Source: JAAEPI01 sp965212145 (GTDB lineage Bacteria > Bacteroidota > Bacteroidia > Cytophagales > Cyclobacteriaceae). From it: 64,000 nt of DNA. How positions within the stretch are numbered: the first letter of the stretch is position 1; every line of letters starts with the position of its first letter. The notes beneath the pieces were generated by a model. That model saw nothing but the letters and a program-made list of their open reading frames with translations. It ran no database searches and was not told the DNA's origin. The stretch lies in contig CBDBUY010000010.1 in the NCBI GenBank assembly GCA_965212145.1, positions 124,001 through 188,000 of the forward strand. Reading direction: 5' to 3'. Made by a program: the position numbers and the translations under genes. Shown piece by piece: positions 53,512 through 62,349 of this stretch.

Positions 53512-54270
53512 ATGAGAAGATTCATCTACACAGCAATAGTTCTTGGAATAGCATATTCATCTTTTGCGCAGCAAGCAGGTATCGGTTTCGTCGTGGGCGT
53601 GCCACACAATGATTTCAGGCTGGCTACTGAAGCCGAGGGGTATGGATTAAACTTTACGATCATGGGAAAACTGGGCACTAAAGTGGTGACTTTCGGCGCA
53701 AATGTTAATTACATGATTTACGGACTCCATTCCAGAAGAGAGACCCTGAATGTGGACATTAAATCAGGCAATACAGTCATTGACACTTGGAATATCCCCC
53801 TTCGAATCACCAATACCAATGGGATTTTCGGAACACATGCGATCATGCGAATAACTGCACCCTCAAGAGCTGTGCGCCCATATATTGAGGGTCTGTTTGG
53901 ATTCAGATACATTCATACCACTACCAAAATTGTGGATGTCGATTATAATTGGACCAATGACGATGAAGACAATGTTCTCATCAGAAAAACCAACCTGGAT
54001 GACTGGATTCTGAGCTATGGCGGGGGAGGCGGTCTTCAGTTTGAACTGAAGGAAAACGTGTATCTGGACTTCAGGGCTTATTACCTATTGGGTTCGGAAG
54101 CAGATTTCTACGACGCAAGCGATACTCAACAATGGGACGTTGAATTTACTTCGGGAGGGAATTATGACAGAAATACGGTAAACCAAGATGATCTTTCTAT
54201 TTCGTCCCAACCAAAACGTTCCACAACCGATATGATCATGTACCAGCTGGGGGTGACATTCCAACTGTGA
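53512..54270 (+). CDS. Outer-membrane beta-barrel-like protein
   Basis: The 252-residue protein has a signal peptide (RRFIYTAIVLGIAYSSFAQQ) and alternating hydrophobic/polar strands throughout, with aromatic residues near strand ends. It ends in MYQLGVTFQL, which fits a BamA-inserted barrel of about eight strands. No specific family is recognised. It is followed by a bidirectional terminator. Confidence 0.72.
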   Translation: MRRFIYTAIVLGIAYSSFAQQAGIGFVVGVPHNDFRLATEAEGYGLNFTIMGKLGTKVVTFGANVNYMIYGLHSRRETLNVDIKSGNTVIDTWNIPLRITNTNGIFGTHAIMRITAPSRAVRPYIEGLFGFRYIHTTTKIVDVDYNWTNDDEDNVLIRKTNLDDWILSYGGGGGLQFELKENVYLDFRAYYLLGSEADFYDASDTQQWDVEFTSGGNYDRNTVNQDDLSISSQPKRSTTDMIMYQLGVTFQL

Positions 54271-54287
54271 TGACAAGATAAAATACA

Positions 54288-54318
54288 GTCGCGCCACCAC
54301 TCGAAGTGGTGGCACGAC
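54288..54318. terminator. Bidirectional terminator
   Basis: GCCACCACT and AGTGGTGGC form a nine-base stem, extended by four more pairs beyond one mismatch, with a CGA loop. T-rich tracts lie on both sides. It separates the convergent barrel gene and S10 peptidase gene. Confidence 0.8.
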
Positions 54319-54330
54319 TCATTCTTTTCA

Positions 54331-55824
54331 TTAATACTTCGCAGGTGCGCCCTTAGCCGGCGTGCTCTTCTTGATGAATTCCCGGATGTGCTCGTTTGAG
54401 TCAATCAAGTCTTCATTTCTGAGATACATCATGTGACCGGATCGGTACGCTTTGAAAGAAAATCGATCTTTCATTTTGCCACTCGGATCAATCTGCCACA
54501 TCGTATACTTGGCGTCAAAGTACTTGGTCGCTCCATCATAGATTCCTGACTGCACCATCACGTGCATGTAAGGATTCATCGCCATGGCCTGACGTAAGTC
54601 TTCACCTGTCGTGTTGTCTGATCTGTCCCACGGGTGAACCGGACCAAACATGTTGTACTTGATGTCAGTTTTATAATTCAGGACATTCCGGTAGTAATAA
54701 TTGACAGCAGGCGTAAAGGAATGCAACCAGCTTGTCAGCTCCGAATTGAAATCAGGACTGTCTCCACCGTCCGTGCCATCAATCCCCTTGTAACGGGAAT
54801 CCAGTCGGCCAATAGTGAACCCTTCCTCCCTTAGCAATTCTTTCCAGAAAAAATTGGTCGGAACATCCAGGTTGTATTGCAAAATGACTTTTTCAGAAAT
54901 ACCGGAATACCTGGCCATCACCGCAGCGACCTCCTCTTTTTCCTCCAAATCCTCAAATCCACCTCTCGCCAAAACTGGCATTAACTCATCGAGCGCATAA
55001 TTTTCCACTTGAGGAAGAATTTCGTCCAAATCCCTGTCCTGCAGATCAGCAGGTAGTTTCCCGTGATACCATGCTGCGGCAGTGAAATATGGCAGGCGCA
55101 ACGCAGCTCCCAAAGGGCCATCTCGTCTGCCTTGACCAGAGTGGATGCCCAGCTCCGTCGGTGATACCAGAATGACCCCATTCAGGTACATCCATTGTCG
55201 GTTTTGTAACTCCAGCGCTAATCCCGAAACCCGCGTGGTACCGTAGCTTTCTCCAATTAGATACTTCGGTGACTCCCACCGATTCATTCGTGTAACGAAC
55301 GTGTTGATCCAATCAGCCAAGTACTTGATGTCTGCTTCGACTCCAAAAAACATTTCTCGCTTGACCTCCTTATCTAGAATTCTGGAATAACCCGTATTGA
55401 CAGGGTTCACAAAAACAATGTCGGCTACATCCAGCACAGAGTTTGGATTCTTTTTGGCTCCATAGGGCTGTACTGGAAATCCTTCGGAATCGACATTGAG
55501 AATGTATGGGCCCGTGTAAGCCAAATGCATCCAGACTGAGCCGGAACCCGGACCCCCATTGAAGGAAATCAGCAATGGTCGACTAGCCTTGTCCTTTCTG
55601 TCAGTTCGCTCATAGTACGTAAAATGAACTGCAGCCACCGCCTTGCCATCTGCATCCCAAACAGGTTGCGTGCCGGTAGTCGCCTTGTACTTGACCGTCT
55701 GACCTTTGATGATTGCCTCGTGAGTGGTTGTGACTGTTTCGTCTGCTACCTGTACCCGATCTTGAGTGTGCCCATAGAACGCAGTTATTATAGTAGCTAT
55801 AAATAGTATCCTTTTCATCTTCAT
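54331..55824 (-). CDS. Secreted S10-family serine carboxypeptidase
   Basis: The 497-residue protein starts with a signal peptide (MKMKRILFIATIITAFYGHT). It has the S10 features: oxyanion segment ISFNGGPGSGSVWMHL, nucleophile Ser193 in GESYGTTR and catalytic His464 in SGHMMYLR. It should trim C-terminal residues of peptides in the periplasm or outside. I use the ATG at 55824, because a frame to a GTG at 55857 runs into the upstream gene. Only 4 bases separate it from that gene's stop, so the two are coupled. Confidence 0.9.
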   Translation of the reverse strand: MKMKRILFIATIITAFYGHTQDRVQVADETVTTTHEAIIKGQTVKYKATTGTQPVWDADGKAVAAVHFTYYERTDRKDKASRPLLISFNGGPGSGSVWMHLAYTGPYILNVDSEGFPVQPYGAKKNPNSVLDVADIVFVNPVNTGYSRILDKEVKREMFFGVEADIKYLADWINTFVTRMNRWESPKYLIGESYGTTRVSGLALELQNRQWMYLNGVILVSPTELGIHSGQGRRDGPLGAALRLPYFTAAAWYHGKLPADLQDRDLDEILPQVENYALDELMPVLARGGFEDLEEKEEVAAVMARYSGISEKVILQYNLDVPTNFFWKELLREEGFTIGRLDSRYKGIDGTDGGDSPDFNSELTSWLHSFTPAVNYYYRNVLNYKTDIKYNMFGPVHPWDRSDNTTGEDLRQAMAMNPYMHVMVQSGIYDGATKYFDAKYTMWQIDPSGKMKDRFSFKAYRSGHMMYLRNEDLIDSNEHIREFIKKSTPAKGAPAKY

Positions 55825-55828
55825 TTTT

Positions 55829-58800
55829 TTAATCCTGACCTTCAACCCATGAGCCACCGGCCTCCACTATCATTCCCCCAATCTCCTTCGCTTCTGCTCT
55901 GAGCCCCGCCAATGACTGATTCATCTCACTCCACTGACTTACGATTATATCCATCGTCATTTCATGAGTTTCTGTTGGCCCATACGTCGACATGGTAATG
56001 CCTCTGTTCAGAGCGAAAAGGCGACCACCGATTGTTGGTTTGCTTTTCTCCCCAATTTGATTTTTTGCAGGGTGGCCGTTGAATTCGGTATCAAGTGCAT
56101 TCAGATCACTTCTCAATTTTGCTACTCGCTCGATCAGGTCGCCATCGACATTAGCTTTTACAGCTGCAATCATGAGCTTATCGGTCATTTTCCTGGTGTT
56201 GGACAACTGAGTGCCCAACGCGCTGACATCACGCGTCATGTCTTCATACTGTCTCCAGAAGGCCGTGACTTCCTCCATCGGTTTTCCTTCAACCGCTGGT
56301 TCGCCGAGTCGCTCTACTATCACATCCACAGGGTCAGCGATTTGCAAGACCTCTCCATTTTTGAACTTATTCAAGGTCGCAGTGTACATTCCTGGGGCCG
56401 CCAGAAGCCCTTCTAATTCTCCTGAATTTCCGTTTAAGGACAATGCGTCTGTGCCACCGACCCTTAGGTTCCACGCGACCCGATTGAAGCCTTTTTTGCC
56501 TCCAGTTTTGATGCGATTGATCACCATCCCAGATTGATCCTTGATTTCCAGAAAAAGATGCGGACCCATTTCACGAGTTTCTTGCTCCAATGCATCCCAG
56601 CCTGGAAATGGAATATTTCCTTTTATATCTTTCTCCCGCGCTTGTCGCATCTCCTCCAAACTCTTGAATTCATCTTTTAGGTAAAAAGTAAAAACCGCAC
56701 CGAAATCCGGATTAGGGGCAACATATAATTGTGAACCTTGAGAACCCCTGGTTTCATCGAAACTCAACACGGATCGTTCAATGTACCACCATGCTTTTCT
56801 GGGAGCAAAAAGTGTGGCCTCCTGATCCAATTGATTCTTGCTCACTTCTCTCAATGCTGAATAATCATCCAGAATATAAAAGCTCCGACCAAATGAAGCA
56901 GCGACCAAGTCATTTTCTCGCCGCTGAATGGCTAAATCACGAAACGAAATGGTTGGCATTCCCCCATTCAATTCTGTCCAACTGGCACCCCCATCAAAGG
57001 TGACGAATACGCCAAATTCTGTCCCGGCAAAAAGTAGGTCTTTGTTGACGTGATCCTGAACAATTCTCCACACCAGGTTCTTGTCTCCGAGCCCATTTTG
57101 AATTTTAGTCCAAGTGTTTCCCTTATCTGCACTTTTCAGTAAAAAAGGTCTGTAATCGCCTTCTTTGTGATTGTCGAGTGCGACATACAGTGTGTTTTCA
57201 TCGAATAGATCAGCCTTCACATCGTTGACATAACTTCTGGTCGGCACGCCCATTGAACTCACCTCAATTTTTTTCCAAGAATTACCTTCATCAGAAGTCA
57301 CCTGAAGCAGACCATCGTCTGTTCCTATGAAAATGACTTTCTCATTTTTTGGTGAGACGGCAATTGAAGTGATCGTGTTAAAATTAGACATGGCACCCAC
57401 GTCCCAAGGAGAATCCCAACTTTGTGTTCTTCCCAAGATAGGTAGAGCGACCCTTTCCTGATCTCTGGTCAGGTCACCTGAGAGAGCGGTCCAGCTATCT
57501 CCACGGTTAGTGGATTTCCACAATCGCTGAGATCCATGGTAGATCGTTGTAGGAACATGCGGAGAAACCAAAATAGGTGCATCCCAATTGTACCTTTCGT
57601 AATCTTCATCTGCCGCCGGCTGTGGGGTAATATCAGTGACCTCTCCAACTTTCAGATCAATCCGAGATAAAGTACCCTGCTGACGCTGACCGTACATGAT
57701 GTCTGGGTTACCGGGCTCGGTGGCTGGCTGATGACCATCCCAATTCAGGACCACCTTCCAATCCGCATTTCGGATTCCATGATGATTATCTGTCCGAGAA
57801 GGGCCTCCTTCGGTACTATTGTCTTGCGTACCTCCATAGACATTGTAGAAAGGCTCGGCATCATCGACGGCCACTTTATAAAATTGCGTGAGCGGCAGGT
57901 TCTCCATGTATCTCCAGGTGGCACCTAGATCAAAACTTTCGTAAACGCCTCCGTCGGTTCCTACCAACAGATAATTCGGATCTGAAGCTTTGAAAGCCAT
58001 CGCATGGTTATCTCCGTGCTTGGCCGTTTCGTCCATATTTTCAAAGGTCTTTCCGCCATCCTCTGACTTCATCAGGCGGTTATTCATCATATAGAGTCTA
58101 TCAAATTTGTGTGGCGAGGCAAAAATTTCCTGATAGTAATGTGGACCCGTTGCGCCGGCCACCGCATCAGACATCTTCGTCCAACTACCTCCTCGGTTTT
58201 CTGAACGCCAAACACCTCCCTTGGTGCGATTGAGTTCAATCGCTGCATAGAGCACATCAGGATTAATTGGTGAAATGGCCAATCCTGTTTTACCCCATTT
58301 CCCTTCCGGCAAGCCGGTCTTTAGTTGAGTCCAGGTGTCGCCGGCATCATCCGAAACATACAATCTAGATTTTTCACCTCCACCCATCCAGGCTGCAATC
58401 GTTCGGTGGTGTTCCCAAGTAACCGCATAGACTCGGTCAGGATCTCTCGGATCATAGACCATGTCAGTGACCCCTGTGAATTGTTCGTCACCAAGAGTTT
58501 TCTTCCAGGTCTTGCCTCCATCCATGGATTTGAAGAATCCTCTATCGCCACCGGAACTCCAAAGCGGGCCCTGAGAAGCCACCATGATGACATCTGAATT
58601 ATCCGGGTGGACAATGATTTTAGAAATATGCTCGGAGTTCTTGAGCCCCATATTTTGCCATGAGGCGCCACCATCGTCGCTTTTGTAAATGCCATCACCG
58701 AATCCGGCGTGGCGTCCACCCACGTTTTCACCGGTACCTACCCAGACCGTGTAGGGATTATTTGGATCAAGCGTCACGCATCCAATGGAATAAACCGATT

Positions 58801-59086
58801 GGTCGTCAAAAATAGGTTCGAAGGTGGTGCCCGCATTTATGGTTTTCCAAACGCCCCCTGAGCCTACAGCCACATACCATACGTTTTCATTCGTAGGATC
58901 AATAGCCAAGTCGGCGATCCGTCCTGACATGAAGGCCGGGCCAATGCTCCGGAATTTGAAATTGTCAAATAATTTGGAATCAATGGGCTTTGCTTGAGGC
59001 TGGGAACTGCGTCTTCTCTGTGCAGAACTTTGGATCGTGATGACAAGGAAAGCCACCACTAGCGCGAAATAGGTTAGTCGTCTCAT
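55829..59086 (-). CDS. VPS10/BNR beta-propeller secreted protein
   Basis: The 1085-residue protein has a signal peptide (residues ~1-22, ending SSAQ). Repeated sortilin-type blades carry SxDxGxxW motifs (IYKSDDGGASWQNMG, FFKSMDGGKTWKKT, LYVSDDAGDTWTQL) over residues ~45-740. A beta/alpha C-terminal part with a coiled region (~residues 960-1080) follows. Unlike the other propeller protein in the window it has no T9SS sorting domain, so it may stay periplasmic. Its partner appears to be the S10 peptidase 4 bases downstream. Confidence 0.88.
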   Translation of the reverse strand: MRRLTYFALVVAFLVITIQSSAQRRRSSQPQAKPIDSKLFDNFKFRSIGPAFMSGRIADLAIDPTNENVWYVAVGSGGVWKTINAGTTFEPIFDDQSVYSIGCVTLDPNNPYTVWVGTGENVGGRHAGFGDGIYKSDDGGASWQNMGLKNSEHISKIIVHPDNSDVIMVASQGPLWSSGGDRGFFKSMDGGKTWKKTLGDEQFTGVTDMVYDPRDPDRVYAVTWEHHRTIAAWMGGGEKSRLYVSDDAGDTWTQLKTGLPEGKWGKTGLAISPINPDVLYAAIELNRTKGGVWRSENRGGSWTKMSDAVAGATGPHYYQEIFASPHKFDRLYMMNNRLMKSEDGGKTFENMDETAKHGDNHAMAFKASDPNYLLVGTDGGVYESFDLGATWRYMENLPLTQFYKVAVDDAEPFYNVYGGTQDNSTEGGPSRTDNHHGIRNADWKVVLNWDGHQPATEPGNPDIMYGQRQQGTLSRIDLKVGEVTDITPQPAADEDYERYNWDAPILVSPHVPTTIYHGSQRLWKSTNRGDSWTALSGDLTRDQERVALPILGRTQSWDSPWDVGAMSNFNTITSIAVSPKNEKVIFIGTDDGLLQVTSDEGNSWKKIEVSSMGVPTRSYVNDVKADLFDENTLYVALDNHKEGDYRPFLLKSADKGNTWTKIQNGLGDKNLVWRIVQDHVNKDLLFAGTEFGVFVTFDGGASWTELNGGMPTISFRDLAIQRRENDLVAASFGRSFYILDDYSALREVSKNQLDQEATLFAPRKAWWYIERSVLSFDETRGSQGSQLYVAPNPDFGAVFTFYLKDEFKSLEEMRQAREKDIKGNIPFPGWDALEQETREMGPHLFLEIKDQSGMVINRIKTGGKKGFNRVAWNLRVGGTDALSLNGNSGELEGLLAAPGMYTATLNKFKNGEVLQIADPVDVIVERLGEPAVEGKPMEEVTAFWRQYEDMTRDVSALGTQLSNTRKMTDKLMIAAVKANVDGDLIERVAKLRSDLNALDTEFNGHPAKNQIGEKSKPTIGGRLFALNRGITMSTYGPTETHEMTMDIIVSQWSEMNQSLAGLRAEAKEIGGMIVEAGGSWVEGQD

Positions 59087-59141
59087 TTTTTCAGGTTAGG
59101 TTGTACTTTTCGGATTTGAGAGATTCGTTCGGGTTTCGAAC

Positions 59142-59999
59142 TCAATCTCCCATTTCCTTTAATTCTTCCTCAGTGTAATCCGTAGGTCTACCGAGGAATT
59201 CGAAGTTATCAAGTTCTTCCTTGAATTTATCCAGTTTTTTACGAATGGTGCCGTAAGCTGGGCCACCCAAAACAAGATGAACCGGAGGGTCAGGTAGAGC
59301 GACTAAATCGATCATTGCCTGAGCACCACGCACTGGATCGCCGACTTGTTTGCCGCTGACCTCAGAAATTGAGTTCATGTTTTTGTGAGCGGTTTCTTTG
59401 TAATCGTCAATTTCCGGCTCTGCAAAACTGGCGGATCTTCCGGCCCAATCCGTTCTGAAAGGACCTGGTTCAACATTGGTCACTTTGATGCCCATGTGTT
59501 TGACGTCCCAAAACAAAGATTCGCCAATTCCTTCCAAAGCAAATTTGCTCCCATTGTAAATTCCAATACCAGGAAATCCATTCAAGCCGGCTATGGAGGT
59601 GACATTTATAATATGACCGCTACGTTGTTTTCTCATGAAAGGAAGAGCGAGTTTCATCATTCTAACCGATCCAAAGACATTCACGTCAAACTGACGTTTC
59701 ATTTCCTCCTCACTGACTTCCTCGACAGGACCGATGGAGCCGTAACCGGCATTATTCACCAAGACATCCAGCCGACCATATTCTTTTTCGATGAAATTCC
59801 TGGCCTGATCGATCTGATCCTGATTGACCACATCTAATAAGATTCCTTTAACAGTTGGGGCATAAGCCTCCAAATCACCGATCTGAGACTCGTTTCTCAC
59901 CGTTCCGATGACCTGCTCCCCAGCTTTGGCAAGTAACTTGACCAATTCATTTCCGAATCCTGTGGAGCAGCCCGTGACAAGCCAGACTTTTTTATTCAT
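59142..59999 (-). CDS. Short-chain dehydrogenase/reductase
   Basis: The 285-residue classical SDR has the nucleotide-binding LVTGCSTGFGNELVKLL (residues ~6-22), the structural VNNAGYG and the catalytic YNGSK, with Ser in VTSIAGLNG. It probably uses NADP(H); the substrate is unknown. It starts 116 bases from the divergent sulfotransferase gene and ends 55 bases before the VPS10 gene, so a shared transcript with VPS10 is possible. Confidence 0.92.
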   Translation of the reverse strand: MNKKVWLVTGCSTGFGNELVKLLAKAGEQVIGTVRNESQIGDLEAYAPTVKGILLDVVNQDQIDQARNFIEKEYGRLDVLVNNAGYGSIGPVEEVSEEEMKRQFDVNVFGSVRMMKLALPFMRKQRSGHIINVTSIAGLNGFPGIGIYNGSKFALEGIGESLFWDVKHMGIKVTNVEPGPFRTDWAGRSASFAEPEIDDYKETAHKNMNSISEVSGKQVGDPVRGAQAMIDLVALPDPPVHLVLGGPAYGTIRKKLDKFKEELDNFEFLGRPTDYTEEELKEMGD

Positions 60000-60047
60000 T
60001 TTAAGTTATTTAATCTTCAAAATTAGAAGCTCTGATGAATAGTTCAA

Positions 60048-60077
60048 TTAGAATGATCTAGAATGAATCGATTCTAA
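60048..60077. promoter_or_regulatory. Operator-like repeat between SDR and sulfotransferase genes
   Basis: The sequence holds two direct copies of TAGAAT (TTAGAAT at 60048, CTAGAAT at 60058) and an inverted copy ATTCTAA at 60071-60077. The outer pair TTAGAAT/ATTCTAA is a perfect inverted repeat. It lies in the 116-base divergent intergenic region. Confidence 0.4.
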
Positions 60078-60115
60078 GTTTATCTTAGCCTATTGAACAA
60101 TCAATTTATTACCGA

Positions 60116-60793
60116 ATGAGTCTAGAAATCATTGGCGCTGGTTTTTTAAGAACTGGAACTACCTCACTACATAGCGCGTTGGAATCCCTCGGCTTTGAGA
60201 AATGTTACCACATGATTGAGCTTTTTGCTCACCCTGAGCACATAACTCATTGGGAGAATGCTAGAAAAGGGCAAGAAGTTGATTGGGACCGACTATTTGA
60301 TGGATATAAAGCCAGCGTGGACTTTCCCGGCTCAATGCATTTTGCGAAACTTCTTGAAAAATACCCTGACGCCAGGGTTATTCTCACGATAAGAGATCCA
60401 GAAGAATGGTATCAAAGTGTCTACTCGACGGCCTTTAGCTTCGATCCCGGTGTGGCATTAAAGTTTCGGCTGCTAACAAGCATGCCGTTTTCCAAAAAAT
60501 CAAGGGACCTTTTTCGAGTTACCAAGTTGATCAATAGTATTTGGTCCTGGTTTTTTGAAGGTAGATTCGGGGATAAAGTTTTTGCGATTGAAAAATATAA
60601 GGCTCATATAGATATGGTGAAAAAAATAACACCTCCTGAAAAGCTCTTAATTTTTGACGTTCGATCTGGTTGGGGACCACTTTGCGAGTTTCTTGAAGTT
60701 GCCCAGCCTGAGATTCCATTTCCTCATGCCAATAAGAGAGAAAATTTTATGCAGTTTGTACGAGATAAATTCTGGACCACATTAAGATCGTAA
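60116..60793 (+). CDS. P-loop (PAPS-dependent) sulfotransferase
   Basis: The 225-residue cytoplasmic protein starts LEIIGAGFLRTGTTSLHSAL, which contains the 5'-phosphosulfate-binding loop (GFLRTGTTS). It has the 3'-phosphate-binding segment ILTIRDPEEWYQSVYSTAF. It resembles the compact Sulfotransfer_4-type family common in eukaryotes and some marine bacteria. The acceptor is unknown. It is 16 bases upstream of the AssT-like gene, so the two are likely cotranscribed. Confidence 0.85.
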   Translation: MSLEIIGAGFLRTGTTSLHSALESLGFEKCYHMIELFAHPEHITHWENARKGQEVDWDRLFDGYKASVDFPGSMHFAKLLEKYPDARVILTIRDPEEWYQSVYSTAFSFDPGVALKFRLLTSMPFSKKSRDLFRVTKLINSIWSWFFEGRFGDKVFAIEKYKAHIDMVKKITPPEKLLIFDVRSGWGPLCEFLEVAQPEIPFPHANKRENFMQFVRDKFWTTLRS

Positions 60794-60809
60794 TTTTCCT
60801 CCCTAATTC

Positions 60810-62336
60810 ATGAAAGTCCTAAAAACAGCAATTTTTCTCATTACACTGTCTACTATCCTAGTGTCCTGTAATAAGGGACCTGATATCAGTGTTAAACTTA
60901 ATCCCAATGAAATCAGTCCTCTCACTGCCCTTTTAGAGGTAGATTCCAAGGAATCTTTTGTATTAAAAGTGGAAGTTACTGGAGATATTCCTGTGGTTCA
61001 GTCTTTTTCCGGATCGGTAGGTCAAAATGAATTCCCACTGGTTGGTTTATATCCAGATATGTTGAACATGCTCATTTTGACGTTTGAAATGGAGGGGGGC
61101 AGAATGGAGGAAGTCATTGAATTGAAGACGGATCCACTGCCCGCCGGGCTGCCTTCTGTTCAAATCAATAAACTAGAAAGAGGCCAAATGGAGAATGGAT
61201 TTCATGTATGCGATTTTCATTTAGCTAATAATGGAAAATTTAAGTCAATGCCATTTGCATTCGATGACAAGGGTGTAATTCGGTGGTTTATGGATTTAAG
61301 TGGTGCCGACAAAATGGTGGCTCCACTTCGACAATTGCGCAATGGAAATTTTCTTGCCTGTAGCCGTCAAACGATTCATGAATTCGATTTAATTGGCAAC
61401 ATGAAGAAAACTTCAATCAATAATAACTACGGGATTCATCATGAGGCCGTCGAGCTACCTAACGGGCGACTTCTACTTGCCGTGGGAAAAAGAGACTCCA
61501 GGATTGTTTTGGAAGGAGAAGAAATCTGGTCAGATAGCGATTGGATCGTCCTTTTTGACAGAGAGAAATCTCAAATTATCAAAGAATGGGATTTGGCTAA
61601 ACATTTAGATGTGAGCCGCAATGATCTGAATTTTTTCGGGAAAGGCGACTGGCTACATATGAATGGGTTTGTGTTTAATCAGGAAGATCTTTCCCTTGTT
61701 ATTTCAAATAAAAATCAAGGTCTTGCTAAACTGAATCTGGCAGATAAATTAGAATGGATTCTGTCTCCTAAAAAAAACTGGGGCATGGCTGGGAGGCGAG
61801 GAGAAGGGCCAGATACCAAACCCTATTTATTGACAGCAGTTGATGATCTTGGAAACCCCTATGACAATGAAGTGCAGCTAGGTAATCAAAGTGCTGAGGA
61901 TTTTGATTTTCCCTGGGGAAACCATGCACCGCTCATTTTACCCAATGGAAATCTTTTGGTGTTTGATAATGGTGCTGGCAGGAACTTCAGGAAAGTCGCA
62001 AGCTATTCCCGCGCAGTAGAATATGAAATTGACAATTCCAACATGACTGTCAGACAAGTATGGCAATTTGGGAAAGAGCGAGGGTTAGATTTTTTCTCGG
62101 CAATTGTAAGTGATGTAGATTATTTGCCTGAAACAGGAAATATTCTAATAACATCGGGATTTATCAATTCTGGGAGAAACATTCGAGGGAAAATTATTGA
62201 AGTAGACTATGACACCAAGGACGTTTTATTTGAAGCTACTTTGATTTACAAAACGCTTAATGGGACCGGGCAAATGTCATGGGGTCAAACCGATATCCTT
62301 TATCGATCAGATCGTTTGACTCTTTTTGATCAGTGA
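60810..62336 (+). CDS. Arylsulfate sulfotransferase (AssT)-like lipoprotein
   Basis: The 508-residue protein has a lipobox LVSC with Cys20 as the lipidation site, then an N-terminal beta domain (NPNEISPLTALLEV). A beta-propeller region follows, with His210/His211 (YGIHHEAVELPNG), His283 (DWLHMNGFVF) and His372 (PWGNHAPLILPNG), followed by LLVFDNGAGRN. These match the layout of PAPS-independent AssT enzymes, where one His is sulfated transiently. The Arg/His pair of the SSRHQ-like motif reads SNKNQ here (Lys301, Asn302), so catalysis may be altered or lost. Confidence 0.8.
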   Translation: MKVLKTAIFLITLSTILVSCNKGPDISVKLNPNEISPLTALLEVDSKESFVLKVEVTGDIPVVQSFSGSVGQNEFPLVGLYPDMLNMLILTFEMEGGRMEEVIELKTDPLPAGLPSVQINKLERGQMENGFHVCDFHLANNGKFKSMPFAFDDKGVIRWFMDLSGADKMVAPLRQLRNGNFLACSRQTIHEFDLIGNMKKTSINNNYGIHHEAVELPNGRLLLAVGKRDSRIVLEGEEIWSDSDWIVLFDREKSQIIKEWDLAKHLDVSRNDLNFFGKGDWLHMNGFVFNQEDLSLVISNKNQGLAKLNLADKLEWILSPKKNWGMAGRRGEGPDTKPYLLTAVDDLGNPYDNEVQLGNQSAEDFDFPWGNHAPLILPNGNLLVFDNGAGRNFRKVASYSRAVEYEIDNSNMTVRQVWQFGKERGLDFFSAIVSDVDYLPETGNILITSGFINSGRNIRGKIIEVDYDTKDVLFEATLIYKTLNGTGQMSWGQTDILYRSDRLTLFDQ

Positions 62337-62349
62337 CTTGCAATTTAAT

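Noticed and set aside
62337..62349. Terminator between the convergent AssT-like and carboxylase genes
   Set aside because: Only 13 bases separate the stops and no hairpin is visible.
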